Source of the DNA: Verrucomicrobia bacterium UBA1183
GTDB lineage: Bacteria; Verrucomicrobiota; Verrucomicrobiia; Opitutales; UBA9783
NCBI GenBank assembly: GCA_002309885.1
Contig: DBYP01000022.1
Location: forward strand, 1 to 55,106
Direction: 5' to 3'
Length of the DNA: 55,106 nucleotides
In this document: piece by piece, positions 24,807 through 33,339 of the stretch
Position numbering within the stretch: position 1 is the stretch's first letter
Layout of the letters: each line of letters begins with the position of its first letter
Translations under genes and position numbers: made by a program
Notes under the pieces: generated by a model
What the model was told of the DNA's origin: nothing
What the model saw: only the letters and a program-made list of their open reading frames with translations
Database searches by the model: none

Positions 24807-24951
24807 TTTGAGAGATTTTGCGCAAAATCTTTCAAAAACGCCCTCTCAAAAGCAGAGCAGAACCCCTGTACCCCAGCCATTTTGCAACATTGTTGCAAAA
24901 TTATGAAAGTTTTTGAGGGTTCAAGGGAAATTTTTTTCAAAAAGTTTCCTT
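24807..24951 (+). repeat. Interspersed multi-hairpin repeat, copy F, diverged
   Basis: Hairpin 1 (24813-24830) is AGATTTTGCGCAAAATCT, a perfect palindrome unlike the common GGATTTTTT/AAAAAATCC form. The GC palindrome has decayed, while the TTTTGCAACA hairpin is intact. The last hairpin is AAGGGAAA..TTTCCTT, again changed on both arms. It lies between the divergent tRNA-Arg and the RtcR-like gene. Confidence 0.85.
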
Positions 24952-25056
24952 GGAATCCGCTTGGTGTATTCAAAGTTGAACTTGCCAATGCGCTAACAAA
25001 AAGCTTGACTTTTCAAATTTAGTATAACAGACTTGCTCGCGTATCAAATTTAAGTT

Positions 25057-26037
25057 TTGGTTGTGGGTCCGAATAAGAAAAATGTTTTGTTGGCGATTCC
25101 TTCGTATCAGGATCCAGAAATTTTGGGTTATAAAAGAGAATCGGGGCCTGTGTTGAAGCTGTTGCAAGAGCATGATTTCGATGAAGTGATTTTGTTTGGG
25201 TTGCAAAAATGGAAATTGAATGCCTTTTTGACCGAACGCTCCATACAGGCGAGTTTTCCCAATGTTGTTGTTAAGAAACAGATTTTGCCGGTGACTAATA
25301 TCGGCAATTATAAAGATGTGTTTTATCCTTTGAAGCAGACGCTGTCGCAGTATGAGTATTATTTAAAAACCGAGTGCGAGGAACCTTTCGTGCTCTTGCC
25401 ACCTTCGGTTTGCGAATGTCTTTTGGATTCCTGGCTGTTGCTGGTGACCTCTCTGAATATGAAGATTCGCATTTGCCAAGTAGAATCGCATTATTCCGTA
25501 GAAGGCGTTTATTCTCAGGCGCCCGAGGAGCAAAATTTGGATTGGTTGGCGGAATATGGTACGGATTTTCGCGATCCAATTTCGGATGTGACAAAAACGA
25601 AGGAACGTTGGACACTTACCGCAACACAAATTGGATTCTTGGATGAATTGTGTCAGAAAAATCGTAGCTTTTTTATCCATACGGAACATCGAACGTATTA
25701 TGCAGATGCGCTAACGAATTATTTTGCGCGTTATGCCCGAAATCGTTCGACACATTATATGAAGATTGGATGCTCTGAACTTCCCCAAGAAATTTTGCAA
25801 CCGGTGCTTTGGGGATATGAGCAAAACACCTGGGATGGACAAAAATTGCAGCGAAAAGGTTTGTTGCAAAAGTTTACAGATGGCTGGGTTGCCTTAGAAA
25901 ATTACGACGTTTTTCCGCTGGAAATTCAGGAAAAAGTCCAACATTCCATATCGCATATGGATAAATTGCACCTCGTTGGTTGGGGTGAAGATCCGACGAA
26001 ATGTATCGCGGAAATCCCAGTGTACGCTTTACCTTGA
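25057..26037 (+). CDS. RtcR-like protein with degenerate sigma-54 activator domain
   Basis: 326 residues from a TTG start; a GTG at 25063 is an alternative. Residues ~9-150 (NVLLAIPSY, VLKLLQEHDFDEVILFG, ILPVTNIGNYKDVFYPLKQTL) have the alternating strand-helix look of a CARF/RtcR N-terminal sensor domain. Residues ~203-310 align by eye with a sigma-54 activator AAA+ domain: MKIGCSELPQEILQPVLWGYE matches the VNC..LPE.LLESELFGHE block, and DGWVALENYDVFPLEIQEKV matches GGTLFLDEIGELPLELQ. The Walker A Gly-Lys and the GAFTGA loop are gone, so it is probably ATPase-dead. The stop codon lies in repeat G, suggesting truncation. A folded regulator without ATPase and a decaying gene are both possible. 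Confidence 0.55.
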   Translation: MVVGPNKKNVLLAIPSYQDPEILGYKRESGPVLKLLQEHDFDEVILFGLQKWKLNAFLTERSIQASFPNVVVKKQILPVTNIGNYKDVFYPLKQTLSQYEYYLKTECEEPFVLLPPSVCECLLDSWLLLVTSLNMKIRICQVESHYSVEGVYSQAPEEQNLDWLAEYGTDFRDPISDVTKTKERWTLTATQIGFLDELCQKNRSFFIHTEHRTYYADALTNYFARYARNRSTHYMKIGCSELPQEILQPVLWGYEQNTWDGQKLQRKGLLQKFTDGWVALENYDVFPLEIQEKVQHSISHMDKLHLVGWGEDPTKCIAEIPVYALP

Positions 26038-26157
26038 GGGATTTTTTGTAAAAAATCCCTCAAACTCCCTTAAAACTTTTTCTTATTTTGCAACAATGTT
26101 GCAAAATAATGAAAGTTTTTGAGGGTTTAAGGGAAGCTTTTTTCAAAAAGTTCCCTT
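26034..26157 (+). repeat. Interspersed multi-hairpin repeat, copy G, short subtype
   Basis: Has hairpin 1 GGATTTTTT/AAAAAATCC, the TTTTGCAACA-A-TGTTGCAAAA hairpin and the final hairpin. The GC palindrome is replaced by a short T-rich stretch, as in copies H and J. It fills the whole gap between two convergent genes. It supplies the stop codon of the left gene and ends six bases from the stop of the right gene. Confidence 0.9.
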
Positions 26158-26162
26158 ACAAG

Positions 26163-26975
26163 TTAGAGCGCGTGTCCTCCCGATACTTTTATAACTTGCC
26201 CTGTAACCATTCTTGCCTGCTTACTGGCTAAAAACAAAATGGTTTCTGCAAGATCTTCCGGTTGAATTAATTTTCCCATAGGAATTAACGGCACGACAGC
26301 CTTTTCCAAGTCTGTATCTATCCAACCTGTTTGTGTAGGTCCAGGGGCAACACAGTTTACCGTAATGCCGTACTGTCCAACTTCCATGGCAATACTGCGT
26401 GTAAGAGCTTCCAAGGCCGCTTTGCTAGCGCCATAAGTAATTTGACCCGCAAAAATTTGTGATGAGTCCGTAGAAAAATTGATAATTCTTCCATAATCAC
26501 CGCGGTGCTTAATAAATTCACGGATCATTAAAATACTTCCGCGAACATTGACTGCAAAGGTATCATCAATTACCTTCTGGGTAATTTTTTCTATCGTATC
26601 AAAACCGTTCTCATCGCCCGCTGCCGCATTGTTGACCAAAACATCTATTCTCCCATATTGTTTTATAGCGGTTGAATAGATCTTTTTTACATCATCTTCT
26701 TTGGAAATATCACTCTCTAAAATGATATAATCCGCATTCATTTCCTTAAGTTTATTTTCAACAATATCTGCATTCCCTGCATTGGCTTGATGATATCTGT
26801 CCGGCCCATTTTGGCTCGTTTTATTCTTATCAAACGCGTTGGGAACTTTTTTATAAGTTAAAACCAATTTTGCTCCTTCACGAGCGAAAGCAAACGCTGT
26901 TGTTGCACCAATGCCTTGTGGGTTGTTTACACCCGTAATTAAAACTACTTTATCTTTTAATCCGTAATCTGTCAT
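26163..26975 (-). CDS. Short-chain dehydrogenase/reductase (FabG-like)
   Basis: An NAD(P)-dependent oxidoreductase of 270 residues. The cofactor motif is TGVNNPQGIGATTAFAFAREG with a short extension, NNAAAG follows at about residue 118, and the catalytic Ser..YxxxK appears as STDSS..TYGASKAAL. The C-terminal VSGGHAL is typical. FabG-like reductases act in fatty acid synthesis, but many relatives reduce other alcohols or ketones; the substrate is not assigned. The start at 26975 is chosen because AAGGAGG lies seven bases upstream; an ATG at 26981 would be only one base from it. This canonical ribosome-binding site is unlike its neighbours, a hint of recent transfer. Confidence 0.88.
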   Translation of the reverse strand: MTDYGLKDKVVLITGVNNPQGIGATTAFAFAREGAKLVLTYKKVPNAFDKNKTSQNGPDRYHQANAGNADIVENKLKEMNADYIILESDISKEDDVKKIYSTAIKQYGRIDVLVNNAAAGDENGFDTIEKITQKVIDDTFAVNVRGSILMIREFIKHRGDYGRIINFSTDSSQIFAGQITYGASKAALEALTRSIAMEVGQYGITVNCVAPGPTQTGWIDTDLEKAVVPLIPMGKLIQPEDLAETILFLASKQARMVTGQVIKVSGGHAL

Positions 26976-26982
26976 ATACATT

Positions 26983-26989
26983 CCTCCTT
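26983..26989 (-). promoter_or_regulatory. Canonical Shine-Dalgarno of the SDR gene
   Basis: AAGGAGG on the minus strand, seven bases before the ATG at 26975. It is the strongest ribosome-binding site in the window and decides the start. Confidence 0.8.
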
Positions 26990-27160
26990 AGAATCTCAAT
27001 TTTTTACTATCTTTTGGAACGTTATTGTAATAAAAACACAAACACACGTCAAGCATCGTATAGATTGGCTGACGGTGTTACTTATTATTTCGGAATATTC
27101 GTTGTCGGCGTAGTTAAATCTGCATTTATTTTCTTTTAAATGCAAGATTTTTCCCAAAAT

Positions 27161-28666
27161 TTATTTCCAAGCGCGATCAAAGCAGCGATATTGCATCGCT
27201 TCCATAAGGTGTTCTTTCTCGATGTGCGGCTTGTTGGCAAGATCGGCAATCGTTCGCGAAATTTTCAGCACTTTGTGGTAAGCTCTTGCGGAAAGTTGCA
27301 GCTGTTGACACGCATTTTGCAACCAAACTAAATTGTCTCGCGAACAACAACAGGTGTTTTCGATTTGTGTCGCCGAAAGATCTGCATTGTAGGTATTTGC
27401 GCGGGCAATTTGTATTTTCCGGGCTACTGCAATGCGCTCTTTTACTATCTGGGTTGGTGTTTCTTCGGAATTTCCTTGAAAAGAAGACAACGATACCGGC
27501 TGAACTTCTATCTGCAAATCAAAACGATCCAATAACGGGCCACTGACGCGCGCGCGATATTGTTGAATCTGTTTCTGAGAACAGATACAGCGCCGCTGTC
27601 GATTCCCAAAATAGCCACAAGGGCATGGATTCATCGCGGCAATACAAAGCGTTTTACAAGGAAATGTTAGTTTGCCGTTGCTGCGAACGATACTGACTTC
27701 GCCGTTCTCTAAGGGTTGGCGTAACATTTCCAAGACGGTACGCTTGAATTCCGGAAGTTCATCCAAAAATAGAACGCCGTTGTGTGCCAAAGAAATTTCG
27801 CCCGGTTGCGGAATCATTCCACCGCCAATAAGGCCCGCGTCGCTAACGTTATGATGGGGTGAGCGAAAGGGGCGCCTCCGACAGGTGGTATCAATGGTAA
27901 TACCGCAAGCCGATTGTATTTTTAAAATATCCAACCATTCTGAATAGGTGGGCGGTGGCATCAAATCTGGAATACACTTAGCAATCATCGATTTTCCGCA
28001 CCCCGGTGGCCCCATCATAAGCAGATTGTGGTTACCGGCAACGGCAATTTCAACAACGCGCTTCAAAATTTTTTGTCCATGAATATGCTTTAAATCATTC
28101 GTAACGGGTGCCTCGACGACTTGTTCATGGTTTTGCATGGGTGCAATTTCCCTAAAGCCTCGCAGAAAATCAACGCAATCTTTTAAATATTCAACCCCAT
28201 AAACTTCAATACCGTCCACAAAGGTCGCACTTTGCGCACATTCGAACGGTAAAATAACGCCTCGCTTGCCCATCTTTTTAGCCAGTAGAGCTAGATTAAA
28301 GGCACCAGGTATGGGACGAATTTTCCCGGACAAACTGAGCTCACCTGCGATCAAAAATTCGGAGGAATGTACTAAATCGGCTTGCCGAGTTGCAGCAATA
28401 ATCGCCAACGCTATCGGTAAATCGTAAATGGGGCCTTCTTTGCGCAGATTTCCAGGAGCTAAATTGATGGTCGTTCGCGAAATAGGTAGAGCGAAACCGC
28501 AATTCCCTAAAGCTGAAAAAACGCGATTTTGCGATTCTTTAACGGCAGCATCCGGTAATCCTACGATAACCCACTTTAACTCGCCTCGCTCACCCGTATT
28601 AACCTCAACCTGTATGGGGAGCGCATCGATGCCATGTAAACTGCCTGAATGTATAACTGAGAGCAT
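27161..28666 (-). CDS. comM: ComM/YifB family Mg-chelatase-like AAA+ ATPase
   Basis: A hexameric helicase-like ATPase; ComM promotes branch migration during natural transformation in Vibrio and relatives. The 501 residues have the Lon-protease-like N-terminal domain (GLPDAAVKESQNRVFSAL, INLAPGNLRKEGPIYDLPIALAI), Walker A GPPGCGKSM, RRPFRSPHH, the Walker B region NGVLFLDELPEF, and the cysteine cluster CPCGYFGNRQRRCICS in the Mg-chelatase domain. It fits the usual ~500-residue length. It is followed on the minus strand by a xer recombinase after ~110 bases. Whether the organism is competent cannot be told from this window. Confidence 0.94.
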   Translation of the reverse strand: MLSVIHSGSLHGIDALPIQVEVNTGERGELKWVIVGLPDAAVKESQNRVFSALGNCGFALPISRTTINLAPGNLRKEGPIYDLPIALAIIAATRQADLVHSSEFLIAGELSLSGKIRPIPGAFNLALLAKKMGKRGVILPFECAQSATFVDGIEVYGVEYLKDCVDFLRGFREIAPMQNHEQVVEAPVTNDLKHIHGQKILKRVVEIAVAGNHNLLMMGPPGCGKSMIAKCIPDLMPPPTYSEWLDILKIQSACGITIDTTCRRRPFRSPHHNVSDAGLIGGGMIPQPGEISLAHNGVLFLDELPEFKRTVLEMLRQPLENGEVSIVRSNGKLTFPCKTLCIAAMNPCPCGYFGNRQRRCICSQKQIQQYRARVSGPLLDRFDLQIEVQPVSLSSFQGNSEETPTQIVKERIAVARKIQIARANTYNADLSATQIENTCCCSRDNLVWLQNACQQLQLSARAYHKVLKISRTIADLANKPHIEKEHLMEAMQYRCFDRAWK

Positions 28667-28776
28667 AAATATCCTAACGGGCTGTCATCATTGGCAAACA
28701 AATCCATTTTGTCTATGCTAAAGTGGAAGGATTTTTGGGGAAAGCTCTCCCGAATCCTCTTAAAACTTATTTTTGC

Positions 28777-29631
28777 TCACTTTTGTGGGTGTGAATGATG
28801 ATAAACTTTCTGGAGAAAATTTATATTAACGTGAGTATATTTTTGGGTGGTGGAAAGGTTGGCGTGCCCCAAAAGCTCTTGGACGACGCGCAGGTCGGCG
28901 CCGTTTTGCAACATATGTGTTGCGTAACTATGGCGACAACTGTGGGGTGTCATATTTAAAGGCAAATTTGCGGCCGTAAGGTATTTTTTTATAAGCAATT
29001 GAATGGCTCGTGTTGTTAGTTTCTTGCCGGATTCGCCTGGGATAAGTACCTCGGAGGTAATCATTGCGTGTAACGAGGTAAGGGCTTCCAATGCAGGAAT
29101 GCCGATGGGGATTAGACGCTCTTTGTGACCTTTCCCCATAACGCGTATAAGACGTCGTGAGCTATCCAAATCCGAACGTTTTAAGTTTACCAATTCTCCG
29201 ACGCGAATACCACCCCCATAAAGCAGTTCCAAGACCGCTCGATCGCGTCGCCAGATGAATTCTTTCAGTTGCCCTTGTGAGAACAAAACGTTCGGTGTAT
29301 CTAAAAGTTTATTGATCTGCTCTACGGTAAAAAAATTAGGAAGCCGGCTTTCAAATTTTGGACTTACATGTTCAAGCTCTTTCGGAAAAGCAATGCGGTA
29401 TTGTTCCGATAGAAAATGAAAGAACGTTCGCAACGCTGAAAGATCGTGATTCAGAGTTCGCTTTCCCACCGCTCGTCGTTGTAGGAAAGTGTTTAATAGG
29501 TGTCCGTCGTTAATTTCAAGGTTATTTTTTTGGCAAAAAGTCTTCCAAGATTCCACTGAAGCCAGATAATCACGCTGTGTATAAGGCGAATAATTTTGTA
29601 AAACTAGGAACTTTTTAAACGCCTCCAACAT
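28777..29631 (-). CDS. Tyrosine recombinase XerC/XerD
   Basis: Site-specific recombinase that resolves chromosome dimers at dif. The 284 residues have an N-terminal SAM-like core-binding domain (FLVLQNYSPYTQRDY, KRTLNHDLSALRTFFHFL). Catalytic residues are all present: Arg in GGGIRVGELVNL, Lys in GKGHKERLIP, HSCRHSYATHML (H..R), LGHANLSTTQKYTHV (H and Tyr nucleophile). XerC and XerD cannot be separated by eye. It starts 11 bases after the der stop codon on the same strand, so it is probably co-transcribed. Nothing links it to a local integron or island. Confidence 0.93.
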   Translation of the reverse strand: MLEAFKKFLVLQNYSPYTQRDYLASVESWKTFCQKNNLEINDGHLLNTFLQRRAVGKRTLNHDLSALRTFFHFLSEQYRIAFPKELEHVSPKFESRLPNFFTVEQINKLLDTPNVLFSQGQLKEFIWRRDRAVLELLYGGGIRVGELVNLKRSDLDSSRRLIRVMGKGHKERLIPIGIPALEALTSLHAMITSEVLIPGESGKKLTTRAIQLLIKKYLTAANLPLNMTPHSCRHSYATHMLQNGADLRVVQELLGHANLSTTQKYTHVNINFLQKVYHHSHPQK

Positions 29632-29642
29632 GCTTTTTACAA

Positions 29643-31016
29643 CTAAAATTCCACGATACCCTCACCGCGCTTGGGCTTCTCAACCCATTCCCAACAGATA
29701 GGACAGCCCGCCAAATGGAACGTTTCGCGGAGGTTGTTCTCCAGAAAACGCTTGTAATGTTGCGGCATCCAAACCAAACGATTGCAGAATACTTTTAGAG
29801 TGAACGGTTGGGTCTCCTTCTGGGTAGCGTAGTAAATCTTGAAATGCTTTCCATGGCAAGACGTCGGTGGGGTTTTTAGCTGCATTTTTTGGAAGAATCG
29901 ATTCAAAGCGCCGGTCGAAACTTTTGTCTGTAAACGCTTTTGTAGCGACTTTATTTGATACAACAGCTGCTCTAAACCTTCGCCAGTCTTCGCCGATATA
30001 AAAACAACGGCAGCGTCACTGAACGGACAAACTTTGCGAATTTCATCCAAAAACGCCTGCTGAAACTTTTCGACGTTTTTCCCTTCTTCTGCTAACTTTT
30101 CACGCGCAATATCCCACTTGTTTACAACTAAGATGCAACCTTTGCCCAACGCACAAACGTCATTAATCAGCGTTTTATCGATTACCGTTGGACCTGCTAA
30201 AACATCCAGCAAAATAACTGCCATATCGACTTTCGCCAAGGCATCATCGGTGCGCACCGAAGCGTAAAACTCAACCGCATCTTTCGTTTTTTTACGAATT
30301 CCGGCCGTATCAACTAAGATAAAGCGTTCCGTATGACCGGTTTTCTTAAACGTCCAAGTAAATGGGCAATCGATCGCATCCCGTGTAGTTCCTGCGACAT
30401 CGCTTACCAAAACGCGGTCTTCTTTCAGCAATGCATTGGTCAACGAAGACTTACCGACATTGGGACGCCCCACCAACGCAAATTTCGCAGTCAATGGTAA
30501 TTCAGGTTCGCTAGAGGCCTCCAAAGTTGCATCCGGTAAGGCTTGTAAAATAGCCTCTCTCAATAAATCAATATTCACGTCGTGTTCCGCAGAAATTGGA
30601 ATCAAGATATTCCAACCCAGGCGGTAAAATTCGGCCAAATTTTCTTCATCGGTTTCTTTATCGAGCTTATTGACCGCTAAAATTTTGGGTGTATCCAATT
30701 TTCGCAACTCTTGAGAAATTTGACGATCCATCGGTGTTAAGCCTTTGCGTCCATCTAAAACCCAAACGATAACATCGGCTTTGCGAACTGCTTCCCAAAC
30801 GCGTCCTTCTACCGATTGCGTAAAAGCGTCCGACGGACTGAACAAGCCTCCGCTGTCCATCAAACAAAAACGTTGATCGACATCGGCTGTGATGAAATCT
30901 CGTGTTACTCCGGGCTGATCATAAACCACCGCTGCTTTTGAATGCGTCAAACGATTGAATAAGGTACTTTTACCCACATTTGTTTGACCAAATAACAAAA
31001 CCGACGGCAACTTCAT
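29643..31016 (-). CDS. der: Ribosome-assembly GTPase Der (EngA)
   Basis: A double-GTPase factor for 50S subunit maturation. The 457 residues contain G domain 1 (FGQTNVGKSTLF, PGVTRDF, DSGG, NKLD), G domain 2 (GRPNVGKSSLTNAL, GTTRDAIDC, DTAGIRKK, NKWD) and a C-terminal KH-like domain. The start at 31016 (MKLPSVLLFGQTNVGKS) is preferred to an upstream in-frame ATG at 31112, which would add 32 non-homologous residues and lie before the promoter. Its C-terminus has CPICWEWVEKPKRG, an atypical cysteine pair. xer follows 11 bases later. Confidence 0.95.
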   Translation of the reverse strand: MKLPSVLLFGQTNVGKSTLFNRLTHSKAAVVYDQPGVTRDFITADVDQRFCLMDSGGLFSPSDAFTQSVEGRVWEAVRKADVIVWVLDGRKGLTPMDRQISQELRKLDTPKILAVNKLDKETDEENLAEFYRLGWNILIPISAEHDVNIDLLREAILQALPDATLEASSEPELPLTAKFALVGRPNVGKSSLTNALLKEDRVLVSDVAGTTRDAIDCPFTWTFKKTGHTERFILVDTAGIRKKTKDAVEFYASVRTDDALAKVDMAVILLDVLAGPTVIDKTLINDVCALGKGCILVVNKWDIAREKLAEEGKNVEKFQQAFLDEIRKVCPFSDAAVVFISAKTGEGLEQLLYQIKSLQKRLQTKVSTGALNRFFQKMQLKTPPTSCHGKHFKIYYATQKETQPFTLKVFCNRLVWMPQHYKRFLENNLRETFHLAGCPICWEWVEKPKRGEGIVEF

Positions 31017-31023
31017 ATATTTT

Positions 31024-31053
31024 ACTATCGAATAAAAGGAACTCTGTTGGCAA
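31024..31053 (-). promoter_or_regulatory. Candidate promoter of der-xer
   Basis: On the minus strand: TTGCCA (31053-31048), an 18-base spacer and GATAGT (31029-31024), then seven bases to the ATG at 31016. The predicted transcript begins at or one base before the start codon, similar to four other promoters here. The -10 box matches consensus at 4 of 6. Confidence 0.4.
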
Positions 31054-31116
31054 GCGTAAATTCGTAAATATTGTACTTGCCAATTGTTACAAAATCTGAC
31101 TGAATGACTCACTCGT

Positions 31117-31731
31117 ATGAATGCAGATGTCTTGTTTTTAATTGAAATGTATGCAAAATTGTTTGCGGCAAGCGCACCGATTGCAGCTATGGCAATGTTT
31201 ATCGGTTTGACGCCTGGCTACACACCCAAGGAACGTTGGCAACTTTCCCTCAAAGCAACGCACATTTCGTTTGGTATTTTGCTCCTATGTGCTTTTTTTG
31301 GCACAAAATTGTTGGATTTTATGGGTGTTGAGATGGATGCTTTCCGCATTGCCGGTGGCCTTGTTATGGGGTTGTTAGGCCTCGATATGATACGTACGCA
31401 AATCGACTGCGATGCGGCAACAGCCGATCCCAAAAATCGTCCCGATATCACTGTAACACCGCTTGCATTTCCGATTATTTCAGGCCCAGGAGCGATATCA
31501 TCGCTGATGATTGCTAAAAGTGATGCTGTAACCTCTACGCAACATTTCTATGCTTATATCGCACTGACCGCTTTGATGTTGACGTTTTATGGATTTTTTT
31601 ATATAACTGCTTATAGTTCAAAATGGCTGAAACCTTCGATTGTCCAAATCAGCACCAAGCTTTGCGGACTGATTGTTTTAGCAATGGCAGCTCAGTTTGT
31701 GGCTAACGGCATTTTTGGTTTTGTAAAGTAA
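31117..31731 (+). CDS. MarC family integral membrane protein
   Basis: A 204-residue protein with six predicted membrane segments. Family features are MAMFIGLTPGYTPKERWQLSLKAT near the N-terminus, FGTKLLDFMGVEMDAFRIAGGLVMGLLGLDMI, and ITVTPLAFPIISGPGAISSLMI with the conserved Pro-Gly-Pro-Gly segment. MarC proteins were once linked to multiple antibiotic resistance, but that link did not hold and the function is unknown. Its stop codon TAA overlaps the ATG of lepB (TAATG), so the two are translationally coupled. Confidence 0.88.
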   Translation: MNADVLFLIEMYAKLFAASAPIAAMAMFIGLTPGYTPKERWQLSLKATHISFGILLLCAFFGTKLLDFMGVEMDAFRIAGGLVMGLLGLDMIRTQIDCDAATADPKNRPDITVTPLAFPIISGPGAISSLMIAKSDAVTSTQHFYAYIALTALMLTFYGFFYITAYSSKWLKPSIVQISTKLCGLIVLAMAAQFVANGIFGFVK

Positions 31732-33065
31732 TGTTTTCGCGCAAAGATAGGAAATTAAGAAGGCGTATCGAGGAGGCGCTCCATTGGGCTACCAAGATTT
31801 ATAATTACCGCTGCGATGTTCTTGGAGAGGAGCGTTGCAAGCAGTTGTTAGCGAAACGTTCCGACTTGGAACAACAACAAAAAGCCTGGCGCAAAAATGC
31901 CGTACCGTCGAAAGAGCTTTGTGGTACGCTTGAGGGCTTAGAAAAGCAGCTTAAGCTTTGCGGTGGATCCATTTATCCTGTTAACTTTTGGAGCGATAAT
32001 GCCGAAGTTTTGTGGATTGCGGCGTTTTTGGCGCTAACCATACGAACCTTCTTTATTCAACCGTTTCGTATTCCGACGTGCTCGATGTTTCCTTCGTTTT
32101 CGGGTATGTTGACCCAACTGAAACCGGATACCGAAAAGGCGCCTAATTTCCTGGTAAAACCGTTCCGTTGGCTGTTAACCGGTGCCGAAAATTATCATTG
32201 CGAAGCTCCTTGCGAAGGTTTTGTGCAAGTCCCCGTGTTCAAACCTTCCGAAATGGTACAGAACAATTCTCATATTCGTTATGAGATCGAATATGGACGC
32301 GAAATCGGTTCATTGTGGTTTAAGCATCTACTCCCCAAACCCTACAAAGTCTACATTCTATGGGTGGGACATTCGCAAATTCGTATCCGCATGCCCTTTG
32401 AATTTACGGATATGGAAGCCCTGATTCGAAAGAAGTTTTTCCCGGAAAGTGAGAGCTTTTCGCAACTTCTTCAGTCAGCGGACTTAGATCTTCAATATTC
32501 CCGAGAAAAAGGGTACTATATTCAGACGAAGCATTATGCCAAGAAAGGTGATTGCTGTTTGCATTTCGATATCTTGTGTGGCGATATGGTGTTTGTTGAT
32601 CGTCTAACATACCACTTCCGACGTCCTAAAGTGGGTGAAGCTATCGTATTTCGGACGGGCAATATACCATTGTTGTACAAGGATCTTTACTACATTAAGC
32701 GTTTAGCAGGAAAACCGGGCGATGTTTTATCGATAAAAGGGCATCAGCTTTTCTGTAACAACCAGCTCGCTTCCGGTAGTTCTGCTTTTGTTAACAATAA
32801 CAACCGCAAGGGTATTTATCCCGGTTATGTACCCAATGGGTGCCTGGCAGAATACAAACATAAAACGGTTTCTGAAAATCATTTCTTTGCTTTGGGAGAT
32901 AATTCACCATTCAGCTACGACAGTCGCTTTTGGGGCGAAGTTCCCGAGAAAGATGTTTTAGGTAAAGCAGCATTCGTACTTCATCCGGCATCTTGGCGTT
33001 GGGGATCGGCTGAACACGACAAATCCAATGTTTCCGCTTCCCGACAAGATTATGTCTTTCAATAA
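31731..33065 (+). CDS. lepB: Signal peptidase I with enlarged periplasmic domain
   Basis: Membrane serine protease that removes Sec and Tat signal peptides. The membrane anchor VLWIAAFLALTIRTFFIQPF leads into IPTCSMFPSF with the catalytic Ser. The catalytic Lys is in YYIKRLAGKPGDVL, and GDNSPFSYDSRFWGEVP is the C-terminal box. At 444 residues it is longer than the E. coli enzyme (324), because of a ~75-residue cytoplasmic N-terminus and about 200 residues between the Ser and Lys boxes. PVC bacteria commonly have such long forms. It overlaps marC by one base and is followed by repeat H. Confidence 0.93.
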   Translation: MFSRKDRKLRRRIEEALHWATKIYNYRCDVLGEERCKQLLAKRSDLEQQQKAWRKNAVPSKELCGTLEGLEKQLKLCGGSIYPVNFWSDNAEVLWIAAFLALTIRTFFIQPFRIPTCSMFPSFSGMLTQLKPDTEKAPNFLVKPFRWLLTGAENYHCEAPCEGFVQVPVFKPSEMVQNNSHIRYEIEYGREIGSLWFKHLLPKPYKVYILWVGHSQIRIRMPFEFTDMEALIRKKFFPESESFSQLLQSADLDLQYSREKGYYIQTKHYAKKGDCCLHFDILCGDMVFVDRLTYHFRRPKVGEAIVFRTGNIPLLYKDLYYIKRLAGKPGDVLSIKGHQLFCNNQLASGSSAFVNNNNRKGIYPGYVPNGCLAEYKHKTVSENHFFALGDNSPFSYDSRFWGEVPEKDVLGKAAFVLHPASWRWGSAEHDKSNVSASRQDYVFQ

Positions 33066-33118
33066 CATAAACGCAGTATGTTGTTGATATAAGCGCTGAT
33101 ATAGGTGCAATAAACCTA

Positions 33119-33320
33119 GAACGTGTCTACATAAGCTAGAAATGTTACGTTTTTGAAGGATTTTTTGTAAAAAATCCCTCAAACTCTCTTAAAACTTTTC
33201 TTATTTTGCAACATTGTTGCAAAATTATGAAAGTTTTTGAGGGTCTAAGGGAACTTTTTTCAAAAAGTTCTCTTGGGGTTTATGCTTTTATAACTTTTTA
33301 TCTCCCATCTACGAAAAAAT
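33119..33320 (+). repeat. Interspersed multi-hairpin repeat, copy H, short subtype
   Basis: The 5' terminal repeat GAACGTGTCTACATAAGC starts right after TA at 33117-33118. Core 33154-33274 has the GGATTTTTT hairpin, the TTTTGCAACA hairpin and the final hairpin, but no GC palindrome. The 3' terminal repeat is degenerate near 33307-33320. It lies between convergent lepB and tadA. Confidence 0.9.
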
Positions 33321-33339
33321 AGCGATAACGTTGAAAAAG

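Noticed and set aside
24758..25022. Open frames running through the repeats on either strand
   Set aside because: They recur in every repeat copy, follow hairpin arms, differ in frame and lack any start signal; they are by-products of the repeat sequence.
28741..28768. A further repeat copy upstream of xer
   Set aside because: Only a short CCCGAATCCTCTTAAAACTT similarity to the 5' arm is present, without any hairpin partner.
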